Below, in pieces: positions 46,569 through 53,847 of a stretch of 64,000 bases of DNA; within the stretch, counting starts at the first letter, position 1, and the number at the start of each line of letters is the position of its first letter. The notes beneath the pieces were generated by a model, which worked only from the letters and a program-made list of their open reading frames with translations, was not told the DNA's origin and did not search any database. Source of the stretch: Pontibacillus yanchengensis (GTDB taxonomy: Bacteria; Bacillota; Bacilli; Bacillales; BH030062). The stretch is taken from positions 806,001 to 870,000 of the forward strand of contig NZ_WMEU01000001.1 of the NCBI RefSeq assembly GCF_009856295.1. The letters are read 5' to 3'. A program made the translations under genes and the position numbers.

Positions 46569-47203
46569 TCAATACTCAATCTTTACAATCTCAATGGTCT
46601 TTGGAAGATGAACATGGAATGTCGCACCTTCTCCAGGTTTACTTCAATAGAAATCCAACCATGGTGAAGAAGAACGATTTTCTGGGCAATTGATAATCCC
46701 AGTCCATTACCACCTTTAAACTTATTAACCAATGCTATTCGATACACGCCACCTAAGGGCAAGATTTATATTTCAACAAAATCTGTTGATGAAAATATTG
46801 TCGTATCTATATCGGATAGTGGGATTGGTATTTTAGAAGAAGAACAATCCCGCGTATTTGAACGCTTTTATAAAGTAGATAAGTCAAGCATCCAAACTTG
46901 TTCAAGTTGATCCTGCTCGGCCTTAAACGTTGTGTCTTCAATATTCAGATGAATCCCTTGCTCCTTAGCTGACCATTGAGGTTCTAAAGAAGCAATTGGA
47001 TGAAATGGAGGGTGATCTGTATCTAAGGTTGCAAGCTTTAATAAATTTTGACTCAATGAGGACAGCCTTTTACTTTCATGCTCGATAATAGACAAATACT
47101 CTTTTCTTTCTTGTTCATCTTGAATAACATCGTCCTTTAATGCCTTTGCGCAAACCCTTGAATCGACGTCAACGGAGACTGAAGTAGTTGATTGTTTGAA
47201 CAA
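46569..47203 (-). pseudogene. sensor histidine kinase remnant with an inverted internal segment
   Basis: Pieces of one kinase lie in three arrangements. On the minus strand 46895-47203 encodes the dimerisation region (DEQERKEYLSIIEHES...LSQNLLKLATLD) and the start of the ATPase domain to QDQLEQVW. About 46716-46890 encodes the next part on the plus strand (LNLLTNAIRYTPP...SDSGIGILEEEQSRVFERFYKVDKS, quoted in parts: N box and G1 box). Then 46569-46714 on the minus strand gives the G2 box GGNGLGLSIAQKIV and C terminus, with one frameshift near 46645. ACTTAT and ATAAGT (46720, 46879) flank the inverted part. The His box reads LLQSPLTSI with the phosphoacceptor His lost. Non-functional. Confidence 0.85.
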
Positions 47204-47390
47204 AGTGCTCTACAATATTCCTCTTTTGATTTACCGTCCAATCATCCTCAAAAACTTCATCCTTCTCTTGCAAAGCTCCTTCTGTTCAAACTAGTACACG
47301 ATGTGATGCTTGTATTCGATCAAAATCATCAAGCATATTAGGTGTTATATTATCTAGACTTAACATCTGTAAAAAAAACACCTTCAACAT
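47204..47390 (-). pseudogene. N-terminal remnant of a GNAT-like acetyltransferase
   Basis: A minus-strand frame from about 47390 reads MLSLDNITPNMLDDFDRIQ and, after an in-frame TGA (47286-47288), TEGALQEKDEVFEDDWTVNQ and KRNIVEHFVQTI. The DDFxR...DDW...K..IV.......I pattern resembles the N terminus of a GNAT subfamily in bacilli. It runs straight into the kinase remnant, so two truncated genes are fused. Family assignment is tentative. Confidence 0.5.
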
Positions 47391-47453
47391 TCCTTTTTTA
47401 AAAATCATACTTGTTATATCTTACCACATTCAAGGATTTACTCAGTCAAAGTT

Positions 47454-47466
47454 CCCCCCCCCCCCC
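47454..47466 (+). repeat. 13-base poly-C tract
   Basis: Thirteen consecutive Cs in an AT-rich region next to the gene graveyard. Confidence 0.8.
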
Positions 47467-47545
47467 GACATACTACTATTCGGCAAGCCTTTGTAGATGT
47501 TGAAATCTAATTATCGCTCATATAAAACATTACTTATAAGGGCAA

Positions 47546-47577
47546 AAAAGTGGTACCAGTTTCAAAACTGATACCAC
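47546..47577 (-). terminator. terminator of the DsbA-like gene
   Basis: GGTACCAGTTT/AAACTGATACC hairpin followed on the minus strand by six Ts. Confidence 0.9.
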
Positions 47578-47587
47578 CTTGGCTATA

Positions 47588-48277
47588 TTATTCACTTTCG
47601 TTCATAGCTTCCTCAACTCTTTTTTCCAGATCAGCAAATGTCTCTCCTTCAAACACTTTTCCATTCACAATAGTAGTTGGTGTAGATTGCACACCTAGAC
47701 TTTGTGCCATGTTTTTGTCCGTTTGCACTGCATCTTTCATACCTTCATCATAGGCAGTTACAACTTTTTCAATGTTTGCTTCATCGTCTACTACATCTTG
47801 TAACGCTTGCTTAAAGAAATCTTTGTTATAATCAACCAATGATGCATCCTCTGGCTGAAGCTCAAATAAATGCTTGTGAAACTCCCAGAATGTATCTTTA
47901 CCAAGCTCTTGATAAACAGCTTCAGCGAATTGAGCTGCCCGTTCAGAACCTTGTCCAATGACAGGATAATTCATAAAATAGAACTTCGCTTTTCCTGTAT
48001 CTACGAATGCTTCTTTGATTCGTGGTACTAAACTTTCTTCAAATGTCTTACAATGCGGGCATAAATAATCTCCAAATTCCACAATCTCAACTGGAGCAGA
48101 TTCTTCCCCAATAAATGGTTGATTCTCATAGCTTAACTCTGTTTCTCCATTACTTGAACTACCTTCATCCCCACCTAGTTGACGATCTAGTACAACAATT
48201 AATATTGCACCTGCTAATATAATGCCAATCATCCAATAAATCCACGCGTTGCTTCCTTTTTGCTTCGTTGATGCCAT
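47588..48277 (-). CDS. membrane-anchored DsbA/BdbD-like thiol-disulfide oxidoreductase
   Basis: A 229-residue protein with an N-terminal anchor (about 12-31) and an extracytoplasmic thioredoxin fold with inserted helical domain. The redox motif CPHC is at 73-76 and the cis-Pro loop is VQSTPTTI near 200. BdbD-type proteins oxidise cysteines of exported proteins. No BdbC-like reoxidising partner is adjacent. I start at ATG 48277, 5 nt after AAAGGGTGG, in preference to the preceding TTG. Confidence 0.88.
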   Translation of the reverse strand: MASTKQKGSNAWIYWMIGIILAGAILIVVLDRQLGGDEGSSSNGETELSYENQPFIGEESAPVEIVEFGDYLCPHCKTFEESLVPRIKEAFVDTGKAKFYFMNYPVIGQGSERAAQFAEAVYQELGKDTFWEFHKHLFELQPEDASLVDYNKDFFKQALQDVVDDEANIEKVVTAYDEGMKDAVQTDKNMAQSLGVQSTPTTIVNGKVFEGETFADLEKRVEEAMNESE

Positions 48278-48498
48278 CAAACCACCCTTTATAATAAAGT
48301 GCTAGTCCATCACTATGTATGTTTTCACCTAGCCTCAAGATGTACCTATTATAGATATACTTGTTTCTTTCAGTCAAGAAGAGTGTGCTGCTATAAAATG
48401 TTCTTTTAGATAGAATTTTTACATGAATTTAACACACAGTTTTCGAGTTTATGAATAAAATAGAAATAGCATCGCATATTGTATATTGAGGTGAAAAC

Positions 48499-49017
48499 AT
48501 GTTTGAAAACCCCTATTTTTATAATCAAACGAATCAAAACATGTCTATTGAGGATGTTCAAGAACGGATAAAGCAATTTGTGGAACATGACCCGTCTGCC
48601 TCGTATCGCCTATCACTAGGCTCCGATTCACACGTACATCGCGATTATACCCGATTTATTACAGCTATTCATATCCACAGAATAGGTAAAGGTGCATGGG
48701 GCTGCTTACGGAATCATACTGTGCGCAGACCAATTACCAGCCTAAAAGAAAAAATATCCACCGAAACCTGGCTTAGTCAGGACATCGCCTTTTACTTCAC
48801 ACCCGAATACTTAGAGGAAATAGCCGAAATCCTTCTACCCTATGAACAAAAAGGCGCTTCCTTCTCGTTCGAAATTCATCTCGACATAGGACACAAAGGG
48901 CTAACAAGACATCTTATTTCCGATATGACTCAACGCATTGATCAAATGGGGATTGACGTAAAAATCAAGCCCGATTCATATGCTGCATCAAGTTATGCGA
49001 ACCGATATACAAAGTAA
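48499..49017 (+). CDS. ykuK: YkuK-family (DUF458, RNase H-like) protein
   Basis: A 172-residue cytoplasmic protein. It matches YkuK/DUF458 by LGSDSHVHRDYTRFITAIHIHR (quoted in part: LGSDSHVHRDYTRF) and GKGAWGC, with a later HLDIGHKGLTR. The family is predicted to adopt an RNase H-like fold, with acidic residues of the SDS and HLDIG strands as candidate metal ligands; no activity is established. ATG is spaced 7 nt from GAGGTG. Monocistronic, strong terminator. Confidence 0.88.
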   Translation: MFENPYFYNQTNQNMSIEDVQERIKQFVEHDPSASYRLSLGSDSHVHRDYTRFITAIHIHRIGKGAWGCLRNHTVRRPITSLKEKISTETWLSQDIAFYFTPEYLEEIAEILLPYEQKGASFSFEIHLDIGHKGLTRHLISDMTQRIDQMGIDVKIKPDSYAASSYANRYTK

Positions 49018-49030
49018 GTTTTTTTCAAAA

Positions 49031-49060
49031 AAAGGGCTTCTGCACGGAAGTCTTTTTTTG
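49031..49060 (+). terminator. terminator of ykuK
   Basis: AAAGGGCTTC pairs with GAAGTCTTT (two G-U pairs) around a 6-nt loop, running into seven Ts. Confidence 0.85.
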
Positions 49061-49122
49061 TTTTGTTCTCCATCTTCACACAAAAGAAGCTGTGGTGCAA
49101 AGAAGTAGAGCATGGCATTTAT

Positions 49123-49191
49123 GAGCGACTTCCTTGTTTTATGATCGAGATTTAAAATTTTGATTGCGATTTCAGATTGATATATGAGCGA
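49123..49191 (+). repeat. degenerate GAGCGA phrase array
   Basis: GAGCGA (49123), GATCGA (49143), TTGCGA (49164) and GAGCGA (49186) keep spacings of 20, 21 and 22 bp in noncoding DNA. Confidence 0.5.
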
Positions 49192-49212
49192 TCCTCCAAT
49201 TTTTCTTTTTAA

Positions 49213-49350
49213 TCAAAGGTAGTTGTCTTGCTCTCCTTCCAATTTTTCTATTCTTTCTTCCAGACTAGAAAGTTTTGCACGTACCTCCAAAAAAGCGCCA
49301 AAACCAAGTAACACCAAAAACAAGATGATTCCTGCTAATATACCTGTCAA
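49213..49350 (-). CDS. 45-residue single-helix membrane protein with coiled-coil tail
   Basis: A short frame starting at TTG 49350, 6 nt after GGGGGGGAG. It encodes one transmembrane helix (about 3-21) followed by an amphipathic, heptad-like stretch (VRAKLSSLEERIEKLEGE). The layout resembles DUF4083-like small proteins of bacilli. It is divergent from the long RNA; the Rex site lies between them, so it could share that control. Strong ribosome site and coherent design make it likely real. Confidence 0.6.
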   Translation of the reverse strand: MTGILAGIILFLVLLGFGAFLEVRAKLSSLEERIEKLEGEQDNYL

Positions 49351-49437
49351 AACCAACTCCCCCCCTTACTAAAAAACATATCTATATTGTGGTACACTAA
49401 CTTGTTTAAAACAATCTTAAAGGAACAACTCATCATA

Positions 49438-49455
49438 TTGTGAAATCGTTCACAA
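49438..49455. promoter_or_regulatory. Rex operator
   Basis: TTGTGAAATCGTTCACAA is a perfect inverted repeat identical to the Rex consensus TTGTGAA-N4-TTCACAA. Rex is the NADH/NAD-sensing repressor of fermentation and respiration genes in Firmicutes. The centre lies about 60 bp before the predicted RNA start and about 95 bp before the divergent small gene. Confidence 0.85.
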
Positions 49456-49474
49456 AAGCGTCACATATTACCCG

Positions 49475-49501
49475 TTGATTCTCCCAAAAACGTGCTATAC
49501 T
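49475..49501 (+). promoter_or_regulatory. extended -10 promoter of the long RNA
   Basis: TGC-TATACT gives an extended -10 (TATACT at 49496-49501). TTGATT lies 15 bp upstream, so the -35 spacing is short. Start expected near 49508. Confidence 0.65.
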
Positions 49502-50072
49502 AAAGATGTAAAGAAGATAACAAACACAAAAAAAAGCATCAAACAACTTAGGTGGCTCAACCATTCGAGTTCGTTCCTAAGATAACGAACCCCGATGATG
49601 GTCAGGGATAGGGAACACCTCCTGTGTAGAGGAAGATTTACTTGTAACCCCATATCAACGACCGAAGAGGAAAAGGTTGAAGTTGACCAAAACAGATTCA
49701 AACAATCACTAGAACTACCAATCCGTTGAATGATAAGCTTCCATTCAACAAGCAGGGATAAGAAATGAAATGCTCTAGCATTCGAGCTCCCCTCCTATTC
49801 GAAAATCTGACTCACTTCGAATTAGGAATAAATCAAGTTCATTGCTCCCTGTGTATGTTGCATGAAAAAAGTCAGTACCCACCACACCTACACTTGAAAT
49901 AGTGAAAGGGTATCTGGCACCACATCAAGTAGGCTCTTAATAAAGAATCAAGATGGACACATTCTAAAGCAGATTCAATCGTGTAGCATCAGTACTACGC
50001 TTTCTGGACTGAGAAAACGGTTGTTAACGTAACATCAACCAAGAAGCTAAACCTGACACACATGCTCTGTGA

Positions 50073-50250
50073 TAAAGAAAAGCCCAAACACCTGTTTAGC
50101 AACTAGTGTTCTGCGATCTATAGGATATTGGTTTTCGATATTACTGCGTGACGCAGAGAAACTAATCGAACTTCATTCACCCTGTAGGTGACAGGAAGCA
50201 TGAGGGATTCGAAGTTAACTTATCTTACGCTTGGCACTGGAACTAGACAT
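50073..50250 (+). repeat. interspersed structured repeat, divergent copy I
   Basis: Diverged copy inside the long RNA locus. Stem 2 is kept with changed bases: TTCGAT/ATCGAA enclosing CTGCGT/ACGCAG. The 3' end reads GCTTGGCACTGGAACTAGACAT. Confidence 0.7.
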
Positions 50251-50497
50251 CTATGAGCAACATCATATTCTAGCGGTTTATAACATTCATAAAGGTGGTT
50301 AGGAACCTATTACGAAACGAATTGTTCCATGTTGTTTCGCCCATAACAATGATACAAAAATTGACTTAACCAATGAACGATCAGCAAGTACAAGTAGGGA
50401 ACGAATTCCCCTAAGAGTCGTCCGGTAAGATGTCACTTTTAGAATCGCTGTTCAGGATGATTCTAAATGGTTGGGCTACCTAAGTTGTTTGCCACTC

Positions 50498-50529
50498 CCC
50501 TCTTTCTATTAGGAAAGAGGGATTTTTTT
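50498..50529 (+). terminator. terminator of the long RNA
   Basis: CCCTCTTTC pairs with GAAAGAGGG across a 6-nt loop, followed by ATTTTTTT on the plus strand. Confidence 0.9.
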
Positions 50530-50635
50530 CTGTCTAGCGTACTATTATAAAAATCATTGCGTGTGAATAACTTACTAAATATAGAGGACACGCCCGCGAC
50601 AAGAACTTCCTCTAAATCACTGTTGGACAGTTTGT

Positions 50636-50672
50636 ACGTCGCTAAACGGACGCCCTGAGCTTTTGTTCTTCC
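50636..50672 (-). repeat. 5'-end fragment of the interspersed repeat, reversed
   Basis: On the minus strand AAAGCTCAGGGCGTCCGTTTAGCGACGTAC is cut here to its first ~37 bases; the match covers only the 5' end of the element. Confidence 0.65.
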
Positions 50673-50811
50673 AGCAGCAATGTATATGAGTAGAACAAAA
50701 TATGAAACGCTAACATCAATTGCCTCGTATAACCCTATATACAGTATAAAGAAAGACGTTGGAGCTACCAACTCATACTTTCTTTACTGTTATAGAAAGG
50801 AAGGAGTATTC

Positions 50812-51336
50812 ATGAGTAAAGAAAAGATTAGCAATATTGTGATAGGACTCGTTTTGATTATTATGGGAAGTTATATCTTCTTAGAAAACTTTGGACTCAT
50901 TCAGTTTGAATTTGGATTCATTTCATGGCCTATCGCGTTACTGTTACCAGCACTAGGATTCCACATTGCATTCTTTTTATCAGGCATGCGCAAAGAATTA
51001 GCTGGGTTGCTGGTACCTGGAGGTATTTTACTTATATTAAGCCTTCATTTTTACTTAGAGACCTTAACCAATTTTCAATACGCTGATTATACATGGCCAA
51101 CGATTTTATTAGCACCTGCTTTTGGGTTATTTGAGCTATGGTTTTTTGGGTATCGAAATCGAGGATTATTAATCCCTGTAGGAATATTGACTATTTTAGC
51201 ACTCATTTTCTTTGCACAAGCGTGGATAGCTTTTGCAGCCAAACTCTGGCCACTCGTTCTTATTTTCGTAGGAATCTTCATCCTTTTCAATCGCAAAAAA
51301 AAGGATCCAAAAGATCCAACTATATCATCGGATTAA
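50812..51336 (+). CDS. multipass membrane protein, LiaF/LiaI-like TM region (DUF5668 type)
   Basis: A 174-residue protein with about six hydrophobic segments and repeated GxxLxxxGxxxFLENFG-like motifs: IVIGLVLIIMGSYIFLENFG near the start (quoted at the limit) and LWPLVLIFVGIFILFNRKKK near the end. This matches the LiaI-LiaF-like transmembrane region found in cell-envelope stress proteins. ATG 50812 is 6 nt from GGAAGGAG; the frame is open 44 codons upstream without a ribosome site. It lies just downstream of the long RNA terminator but has a separate leader. Confidence 0.75.
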   Translation: MSKEKISNIVIGLVLIIMGSYIFLENFGLIQFEFGFISWPIALLLPALGFHIAFFLSGMRKELAGLLVPGGILLILSLHFYLETLTNFQYADYTWPTILLAPAFGLFELWFFGYRNRGLLIPVGILTILALIFFAQAWIAFAAKLWPLVLIFVGIFILFNRKKKDPKDPTISSD

Positions 51337-51591
51337 AATATTATATACTACTACTCCCTCTTATAGTCTCGTTTAGGTGCCAAAATAGTATTCTTCAATT
51401 AGAGGAAGACCCAAAAAAAGATAGAATTTTTTTGAAACACATATTCTGGACACCTCCTGGGTATCTCTATTAGACCGTGATAAAACCGACGATAAAGTTC
51501 AAAATGTATTGGATTTCTTATAAAATACCAATTCCCTTTGTAAATATCGTATAATGATAGTAACCACACTCGAAAGGATGGGATTACAACC

Positions 51592-51918
51592 ATGGGTGAA
51601 CATATCAAAACCGTACAACACTTATTGAGCAAATGGAATAGCGATGAAGGAGCGACAGATGAGGAGCTCCGCTCTCTAGAAAACGCACTTCTTAAAACCA
51701 AAGAGGAAGTTAGTGAGACCTTGGCGATGCGCGCTGAGAACCCGACGGAGTGGGGAATATCCGATGAGGAAATCCGAGATAAAGTCAACGAGTATATGTC
51801 CTACAACGGCGTGTATTTGCCAGAGCCTCGCATTCAGCAAATTGTGACCTATCTGGCTCGCTTTCGTAACGATGAAGAAAAACTTGAACAAGAACTTAAA
51901 ATTGAAATGTCCGATTAA
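51592..51918 (+). CDS. small acidic protein, unknown
   Basis: A soluble, helix-rich, acidic 108-residue protein (many Glu, pattern ...LSKWNSDEGATDEELRSLEN...), without signal peptide or membrane segment. I do not recognise the family. A TATAAT (about 51549) and GAAAGGATGGG upstream and a strong terminator 2 bp after the stop support a real, monocistronic gene. Confidence 0.65.
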   Translation: MGEHIKTVQHLLSKWNSDEGATDEELRSLENALLKTKEEVSETLAMRAENPTEWGISDEEIRDKVNEYMSYNGVYLPEPRIQQIVTYLARFRNDEEKLEQELKIEMSD

Positions 51919-51947
51919 AGGACCCCGCAGTTCCGGGGTCCTTTTTT
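51918..51947 (+). terminator. terminator of the 108-residue protein gene
   Basis: AAGGACCCCG pairs with CGGGGTCCTT around CAGTTC, followed by TTTTTT. Confidence 0.93.
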
Positions 51948-52085
51948 GAATAAAATAACCGGACAAAATAGCACTATAATCCTTGCCAGGTAGAGTATGC
52001 CATCGAGTTTGAACGAATGCTTTAATTTAAAAGAGGATTTATACGCGGCTCGACAAGCTCTTCATGCTCTTTTCTTATTATCCTT

Positions 52086-52097
52086 CCCCCCCCCCCC
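52086..52097 (+). repeat. 12-base poly-C tract
   Basis: Twelve consecutive Cs in AT-rich intergenic DNA upstream of the broken LysE gene. Confidence 0.8.
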
Positions 52098-52201
52098 TTA
52101 TCCTAGGCAGGATTTTTTTCCAAAGAATAAAAAAGTACTAACTAAAGCCTTTCTTACATGTACTAATAGAGACAAGCTATAGTATAGAAAGGTACATGCC
52201 A

Positions 52202-52871
52202 ATGATTACATTAGTCGTAGGATATATTGTACTGGGTTTATCGATTGCTGCTCCTGTAGGCCCCATCAATATTGAGATCATTAAGCGGGGACTTCTTTAC
52301 GGCTTTTGGCCTTCTTTTTGTGTAGGACTAGGAGGAATGTCCTCCGACCTCTTATTGATGGTAGGTATGTTTTTTGGACTTGCTCAGCTACTCAGTATTA
52401 TTTGGGTAAAGATTTCTTTAATGATGCTTGGTTGTTTTATCTTAATTCATTCTGGAATTATGAATATGGGTTCAGTCACTTCTGTACACGAATCAAACGA
52501 AAGAGTTACAACAATCAAAAAGAATCTTCCAATCAAATCCTATTTAACCGGAGCTACAATCGCGGGTACGAATCCTATGAACTTATTATTCTGGCTTGGC
52601 ATCTATGGTTCTGTTCTTAGCACTGCACTGCAAGAAGGAAACACGATTCACTCCTTTTTGTTGAGTAGTCTAGTGTTTATTGGCATAGGTCTATGGAATC
52701 TAAACCTCTCTTTTACCATACATTTAAGGACGAAAATTGATGACTCCTTTTGTAATGAAAATAGTAAATGGTACCGCAAGTATTTTATTAATTGGATTTG
52801 GTGTGAAGTTTGGTGTAGATGCCGTTTTAGAATTAGCAAAGATCATGAAGGGAATTTTTATTGTTCAATAA
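52202..52871 (+). pseudogene. LysE-family exporter, interrupted by a frameshift
   Basis: The first frame encodes a LysE/RhtB-type amino acid exporter: IAAPVGPINIEIIKRGL near the N terminus, several helices, and TNPMNLLFWLG. About residue 175 the frame changes. The continuation in another frame reads MTPFVMKIVNGTASILLIGF then GVKFGVDAVLELAK to TAA 52871, the expected last helix. Removing one A near 52724-52727 (TTTAAGG to TTTAGG) restores a single ~223-residue protein. Left unrepaired, the frame runs on to 52972 as an unrelated Cys/Arg-rich tail. ATG 52202 is 9 nt from AAAGG. Confidence 0.8.
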
Positions 52872-52958
52872 TAAAATATGGATGCATTCAGTTTCGACCT
52901 TTTTCTATTTTGGTTCAAATGCTTTATAATAGGAAAAGACTAGGAGGTGAACCTGTGC

Positions 52959-53729
52959 GTGCTTTTTTATAAAACCTATCACAATAATAAAAAAGACTGG
53001 GTTGTTTGTTTACATGCCGTTTGTACAGGGCATTTTATTTTTGATGGGCAGCTGGATGAGCTCAGCAAGTACTTTAATGTACTTCTCATTGACTTACCTG
53101 GGCACTATCAATCAAAGGACCAACCTATGAATATGAAAGAACCATTTGATCATACAATTCGAGAAGTAACAAAAGTCCTCGATCATGTAGGCGTAAAAAA
53201 GGCATACTTTGTAGGTGTTTCATTAGGAACGATAGTTATACATCAACTTATCTTACAAGAACCGTGGCGTGTAAAAAAAGCAGTTCTTGGTGGGGCCGCA
53301 ATTGCATTCACACCAGAGGCGATGCGTTTTTTACGAATTGCAAAGAGATGGATATATTTCCTTCCATATAAATGGTATATGCGCAAGTTAATGATCTATA
53401 TGATGCCAAAAGAGAACCACCAACCGGCTAATAATATCATCATGGACAAAGGCGCTTTGCTAGGACGAAAAAACTTTATTTATTGGCTACATGCTATCTC
53501 AAGAATCGAACAAATATATGATGAACGAATTAACGCAACAAATGTCCCACGTTTATATATTTCTGGCGAAGAGGATCACACGCTGCTCCCTTCCTTAATG
53601 GAAAAAATCGAAGAATCGCAAACGACGTCCGTACATATTATGAAGCGGTGTGGGCACATGGTTAACATGGAGCGCCCCGATGAATTTAATCAACACATGA
53701 TTGCTTTTTTTAATTCCGCTTCAGCTTAA
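52959..53729 (+). CDS. alpha/beta hydrolase
   Basis: A 256-residue alpha/beta-hydrolase fold with nucleophile elbow GVSLGT (Ser about 91), acid in SGEEDHT (about 207), and base in CGHMVNMERP (His about 231). The usual HG oxyanion motif is changed to LHAVCTGH. The substrate is unknown; esterase, peptidase or thioesterase are all possible. I start at GTG 52959, 11 nt from AGGAGG; a GTG four codons earlier overlaps that site. It follows the broken LysE gene by under 100 bp. Confidence 0.78.
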   Translation: MLFYKTYHNNKKDWVVCLHAVCTGHFIFDGQLDELSKYFNVLLIDLPGHYQSKDQPMNMKEPFDHTIREVTKVLDHVGVKKAYFVGVSLGTIVIHQLILQEPWRVKKAVLGGAAIAFTPEAMRFLRIAKRWIYFLPYKWYMRKLMIYMMPKENHQPANNIIMDKGALLGRKNFIYWLHAISRIEQIYDERINATNVPRLYISGEEDHTLLPSLMEKIEESQTTSVHIMKRCGHMVNMERPDEFNQHMIAFFNSASA

Positions 53730-53847
53730 TTAGAAGCTTGGAATCATTCTCTATTATTTTCTTTCACAAAAGGTATTCCTTTTCTACTAATGGTAAGCTA
53801 TCATTTCATTGGAATCACTTTTTAAAACTTCTTTAAGGAGTACGACT

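Larger units (their letters stand above)
49508..50529 (+). ncRNA. candidate ~1-kb structured noncoding RNA, Rex-linked
   Basis: No convincing ORF, yet a promoter and terminator bracket it. Its ends pair: 49540-49562 with 50469-50491, 23 consecutive pairs including two G-U, none mismatched, ending 6 nt before the terminator. Inside are many local hairpins: GTTCGTT/AACGAAC (49569-49590), GTTGAATG/CATTCAAC (49725-49749), AATGC/GCATT (49769-49782), TCCTATTCGAA/TTCGAATTAGGA with one bulge (49793-49827), TACCC/GGGTA (49876-49912), GTGTAG/CTACGC (49981-50000), GGTTG/CAACC (50019-50040), GGGAA/TTCCC (50398-50411) and TTTAGAATC/GATTCTAAA (50438-50467). A closing helix with many arms is the layout of OLE-, GOLLD- or ROOL-type large RNAs, but I cannot match a known class. 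A repeat copy is inserted near the 3' third. Confidence 0.75.

Noticed and set aside
49495..49701. 68-codon minus-strand frame inside the long RNA locus
   Set aside because: No ribosome site, unusual Ser/Leu/Phe composition, and it overlaps the promoter and hairpins of the opposite strand.
52872..52972. C-terminal extension of the LysE frame (Cys/Arg-rich)
   Set aside because: It arises from the frameshift; the natural last helix is in another frame and ends at 52871.
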